A program made the position numbers and the translations under genes. A stretch of DNA of 64,000 nucleotides. Source: an uncultured Acetatifactor sp. (GTDB taxonomy: Bacteria; Bacillota; Clostridia; Lachnospirales; Lachnospiraceae). Shown here one piece after another: positions 62,706-64,000 of this stretch. The stretch spans positions 331,706 to 395,705 of the forward strand of contig CAKRZO010000001.1 in the NCBI GenBank assembly GCA_934433135.1, written 5' to 3'. The notes below the pieces were generated by a model. The model was not told the origin of the DNA. It ran no database searches and saw only the letters and a list, made by a program, of their open reading frames with translations. Each line of letters begins with the position of its first letter. Within the stretch, counting starts at the first letter, position 1.

Positions 62706-63407
62706 ATGTACAGTTTAGAGCGTCAGGGAAAAATTTTAGAGTTGTTATCAGAAAATGTAAGCATCAGCGTTGCAAAGCTTTCAAAGCTCCTCTACGTAAG
62801 CCAGCCTACGATCAGGCGGGATTTAAATGCACTGGCAGCACAGAAAAAAGTGGTTCGGACACACGGCGGAGTACTTCTCCGCAATCTTCCGGATGAGGAA
62901 ATCCCTCTGATGTGGAGAGAAGAGCAGAACAATGCCTCCAAAAAAGCGATTGCAAAAAAAGCTGCGGAATATATCCATAACGGTGATATTATTTTTATGG
63001 ATGCCTCTTCTACCGTCTCTTATATCATTCCGTACCTGAAAAATTTCAGTGATATCATTGTCATTACCAACAGCCCGAAAGCATCCTTGCGCCTGGGAGA
63101 GGAACGTATTAAGAACTACTGCACAGGCGGTCTTTTACTGCTTCACTCCATAGCCTACGTCGGAACCGATGCCGAAAACTTCATCTCCAAAATCAACGCA
63201 GATCTTTTCTTCTTCTCGAGCCGCGGATATACGGAAGACGGCTGCATCACGGATTCCTCCGTAGAAGAATCCTGTGTTAAAAAAGCCATGCTGAAGAATG
63301 CTGCCAGAAGCTTTTATCTGTGTGACAGCAGCAAGAAGAACAAAAAATATATGTACAATATCTGCCGGGTAAATGAGGTCACGGTAATCAGTGAGCAAGA
63401 ATCTTAA
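62706..63407 (+). CDS. DeoR-family transcriptional repressor
   Basis: 233 residues; AGGAAAGAAGAAAG precedes the ATG. The N-terminal DeoR HTH reads RQGKILELLSENVSISVAKL and SQPTIRRDLNALAAQKKVVR, followed by THGGVLL. The sugar-phosphate-binding DeoRC domain follows (KKAIAKKAAEYIHNGDIIFM, DASSTVSYIIPYL). It probably represses the divergent dehydrogenase-rpe operon and is released by a sugar phosphate. It ends somewhat shorter than the usual 250 residues. Confidence 0.93.
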   Translation: MYSLERQGKILELLSENVSISVAKLSKLLYVSQPTIRRDLNALAAQKKVVRTHGGVLLRNLPDEEIPLMWREEQNNASKKAIAKKAAEYIHNGDIIFMDASSTVSYIIPYLKNFSDIIVITNSPKASLRLGEERIKNYCTGGLLLLHSIAYVGTDAENFISKINADLFFFSSRGYTEDGCITDSSVEESCVKKAMLKNAARSFYLCDSSKKNKKYMYNICRVNEVTVISEQES

Positions 63408-63440
63408 AGACTATGATAGATCAGAAATCCGGGCACATTC

Positions 63441-63488
63441 AAACCGAACACTGACTCTCTCTTTGCCATCCGTCTCGTAATCCTCCTG
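63441..63488 (-). repeat. 48-bp rRNA-spacer-like repeat, left copy
   Basis: Matches 63941-63988, exactly 500 bases away, with four mismatches. Minus-strand reading contains GGATTACGAGACGGATGG and CAGTGTTCGGTTT, the kind of sequence found in clostridial rRNA spacers. It flanks the tRNA group. Confidence 0.6.
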
Positions 63489-63495
63489 TTCGGTC

Positions 63496-63527
63496 AAAAA
63501 AAAATCTCAGAATTTCTGAGATTTTCA
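63496..63527 (-). terminator. terminator of the tRNA transcript
   Basis: On the minus strand AAATCTCAGAA and TTCTGAGATTT form a stem directly followed by a long T-run, just behind tRNA-Cys. Confidence 0.8.
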
Positions 63528-63528
63528 A

Positions 63529-63599
63529 AGGCGTCTGCCGGATTTGAACCGGCGATAAGGGTGTTGCAGACCCGTGCCTTACCACTTGGCTAAGACGCC
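63529..63599 (-). tRNA. tRNA-Cys (GCA)
   Basis: 71 bases. Acceptor arms GGCGTCT/AGACGCC with discriminator T, anticodon loop CTGCAAC (GCA), T-arm GGTTCAAATCC. Confidence 0.95.
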
Positions 63600-63640
63600 A
63601 CATTCAATTTAATTAATTCAAAACCTACACAATAAATCAA

Positions 63641-63712
63641 TGACTCCGACGGGAATCGAACCCGTGTTACCGCCGTGAAAGGGCGATGTCTTGACCGCTT
63701 GACCACGGAGCC
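63641..63712 (-). tRNA. tRNA-Glu (TTC)
   Basis: 72 bases. Acceptor arms GGCTCCG/CGGAGTC, anticodon loop CTTTCAC (TTC), T-arm GGGTTCGATTCCC. Confidence 0.95.
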
Positions 63713-63795
63713 TTACTTTCAGGGACGCTCTTCCACTTCCCGTTCACTTCAAAAGCATTACACACTCCCTAGAACCTGCTTTGCTTTAAAAGTAA

Positions 63796-63867
63796 CTCCC
63801 CGAGTAGGGCTCGAACCTACAACAACTCGGTTAACAGCCGAGTGCTCTACCATTGAGCTATCGAGGA
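63796..63867 (-). tRNA. tRNA-Asn (GTT)
   Basis: 72 bases. Acceptor arms TCCTCGA/TCGGGGA with discriminator G, D-arm AGCTCAATGGTAGAGC, anticodon loop CTGTTAA (GTT), T-arm AGGTTCGAGCCCT. Confidence 0.95.
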
Positions 63868-63940
63868 ATATTTTTGAAGGACTAAAACTCTAGCTTTGAA
63901 AAGCTTAAGCTTTGAAAAGCTATAGCTTTTTGTTCCCTCA

Positions 63941-63988
63941 AAACCGAACACTGAATCTCTCACTACCATCCGTCTCGTAATCCTCCTG
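63941..63988 (-). repeat. 48-bp rRNA-spacer-like repeat, right copy
   Basis: Second copy, upstream of the tRNAs on their strand. Suggests an rRNA operon beyond the right edge of the window (inference). Confidence 0.6.
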
Positions 63989-64000
63989 CCTTCAGGTTAA

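Noticed and set aside
63675..63893. 72-codon plus-strand frame
   Set aside because: Antisense to tRNA-Glu and tRNA-Asn; a typical false ORF over tRNA genes.
1..64000. CRISPR array
   Set aside because: No regularly spaced short repeats with variable spacers were seen; the tandem repeats found have only two units.

Overview
The window reads as chromosome of a Gram-positive anaerobe of the Clostridia, most likely a Lachnospiraceae gut commensal (inferred). Reasons: clean TTGACA/TATAAT promoters, strong AGGAGG ribosome sites, many sugar-phosphate isomerase/oxidoreductase pairs with AraC regulators, LplB/LplC-type sugar transporters, YesM/YesN-type sensors, a NiaR repressor, an orphan decarboxylase beta subunit and no outer-membrane genes. 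Most genes lie on the minus strand. Layout: 1-5.7 kb holds a sugar/polyol locus (two AraC regulators, a DUF4867-like protein, two TIM-barrel epimerases, a Gfo/Idh/MocA dehydrogenase), followed by niaR. 6.3-8.3 kb holds the membrane subunits of a sodium-pumping decarboxylase (oadB plus a 48-residue oadG-like gene) behind a strong promoter and a yybP-ykoY (manganese) riboswitch, with a 182-bp MITE-like element between riboswitch and gene. 8.4-10.3 kb is an AT-rich decayed locus in which a deletion joined a sugar permease 5' end to a sensor kinase that lost its start. 10.7-22 kb is a nitrogen block: lrgAB, then gltD, gltB, asnB and an Amt ammonium channel fused to a P-II domain; asnB and amt have strong promoters followed by terminator-like leader hairpins, and gltB has a tandem hairpin leader. 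22-27 kb carries a ClpX-type unfoldase, an HtrA protease and glmS. 27-35 kb is a cell-surface polysaccharide block (GT2 enzymes, LCP ligase, undecaprenyl-phosphate sugar transferase, phosphohexomutase). 35-39.7 kb is a second epimerase/dehydrogenase/epimerase operon with an AraC regulator and a 171-bp MITE-like element. 39.7-43.4 kb is a heterodimeric ABC exporter.

The most unusual structure spans 43,083-61,206. A 1,033-bp segment (5' part of the ABC exporter gene, the intergenic region and the 3' part of ribulose-phosphate 3-epimerase) is present twice as near-identical direct repeats, and the 16.06 kb between them (44,116-60,173) looks inserted into an ancestral rpe-ABC neighbourhood. It carries an AT-rich glycan-utilisation cluster: GH29 fucosidase, a 1,158-residue unrecognised probable glycosidase, GH20, GH88, LplC/LplB permeases, binding lipoprotein, transmembrane AraC regulator, YgjV-like and AEC membrane proteins. 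The event left an in-frame chimera (thioredoxin-like N-terminus joined to half of Rpe) at one end and an ABC/DUF368-like fusion remnant at the other.

61.4-63.4 kb holds a polyol dehydrogenase-rpe operon with a divergent DeoR repressor whose likely operator overlaps the -10 box. The right end carries tRNA-Asn, tRNA-Glu and tRNA-Cys on the minus strand, followed by a terminator.
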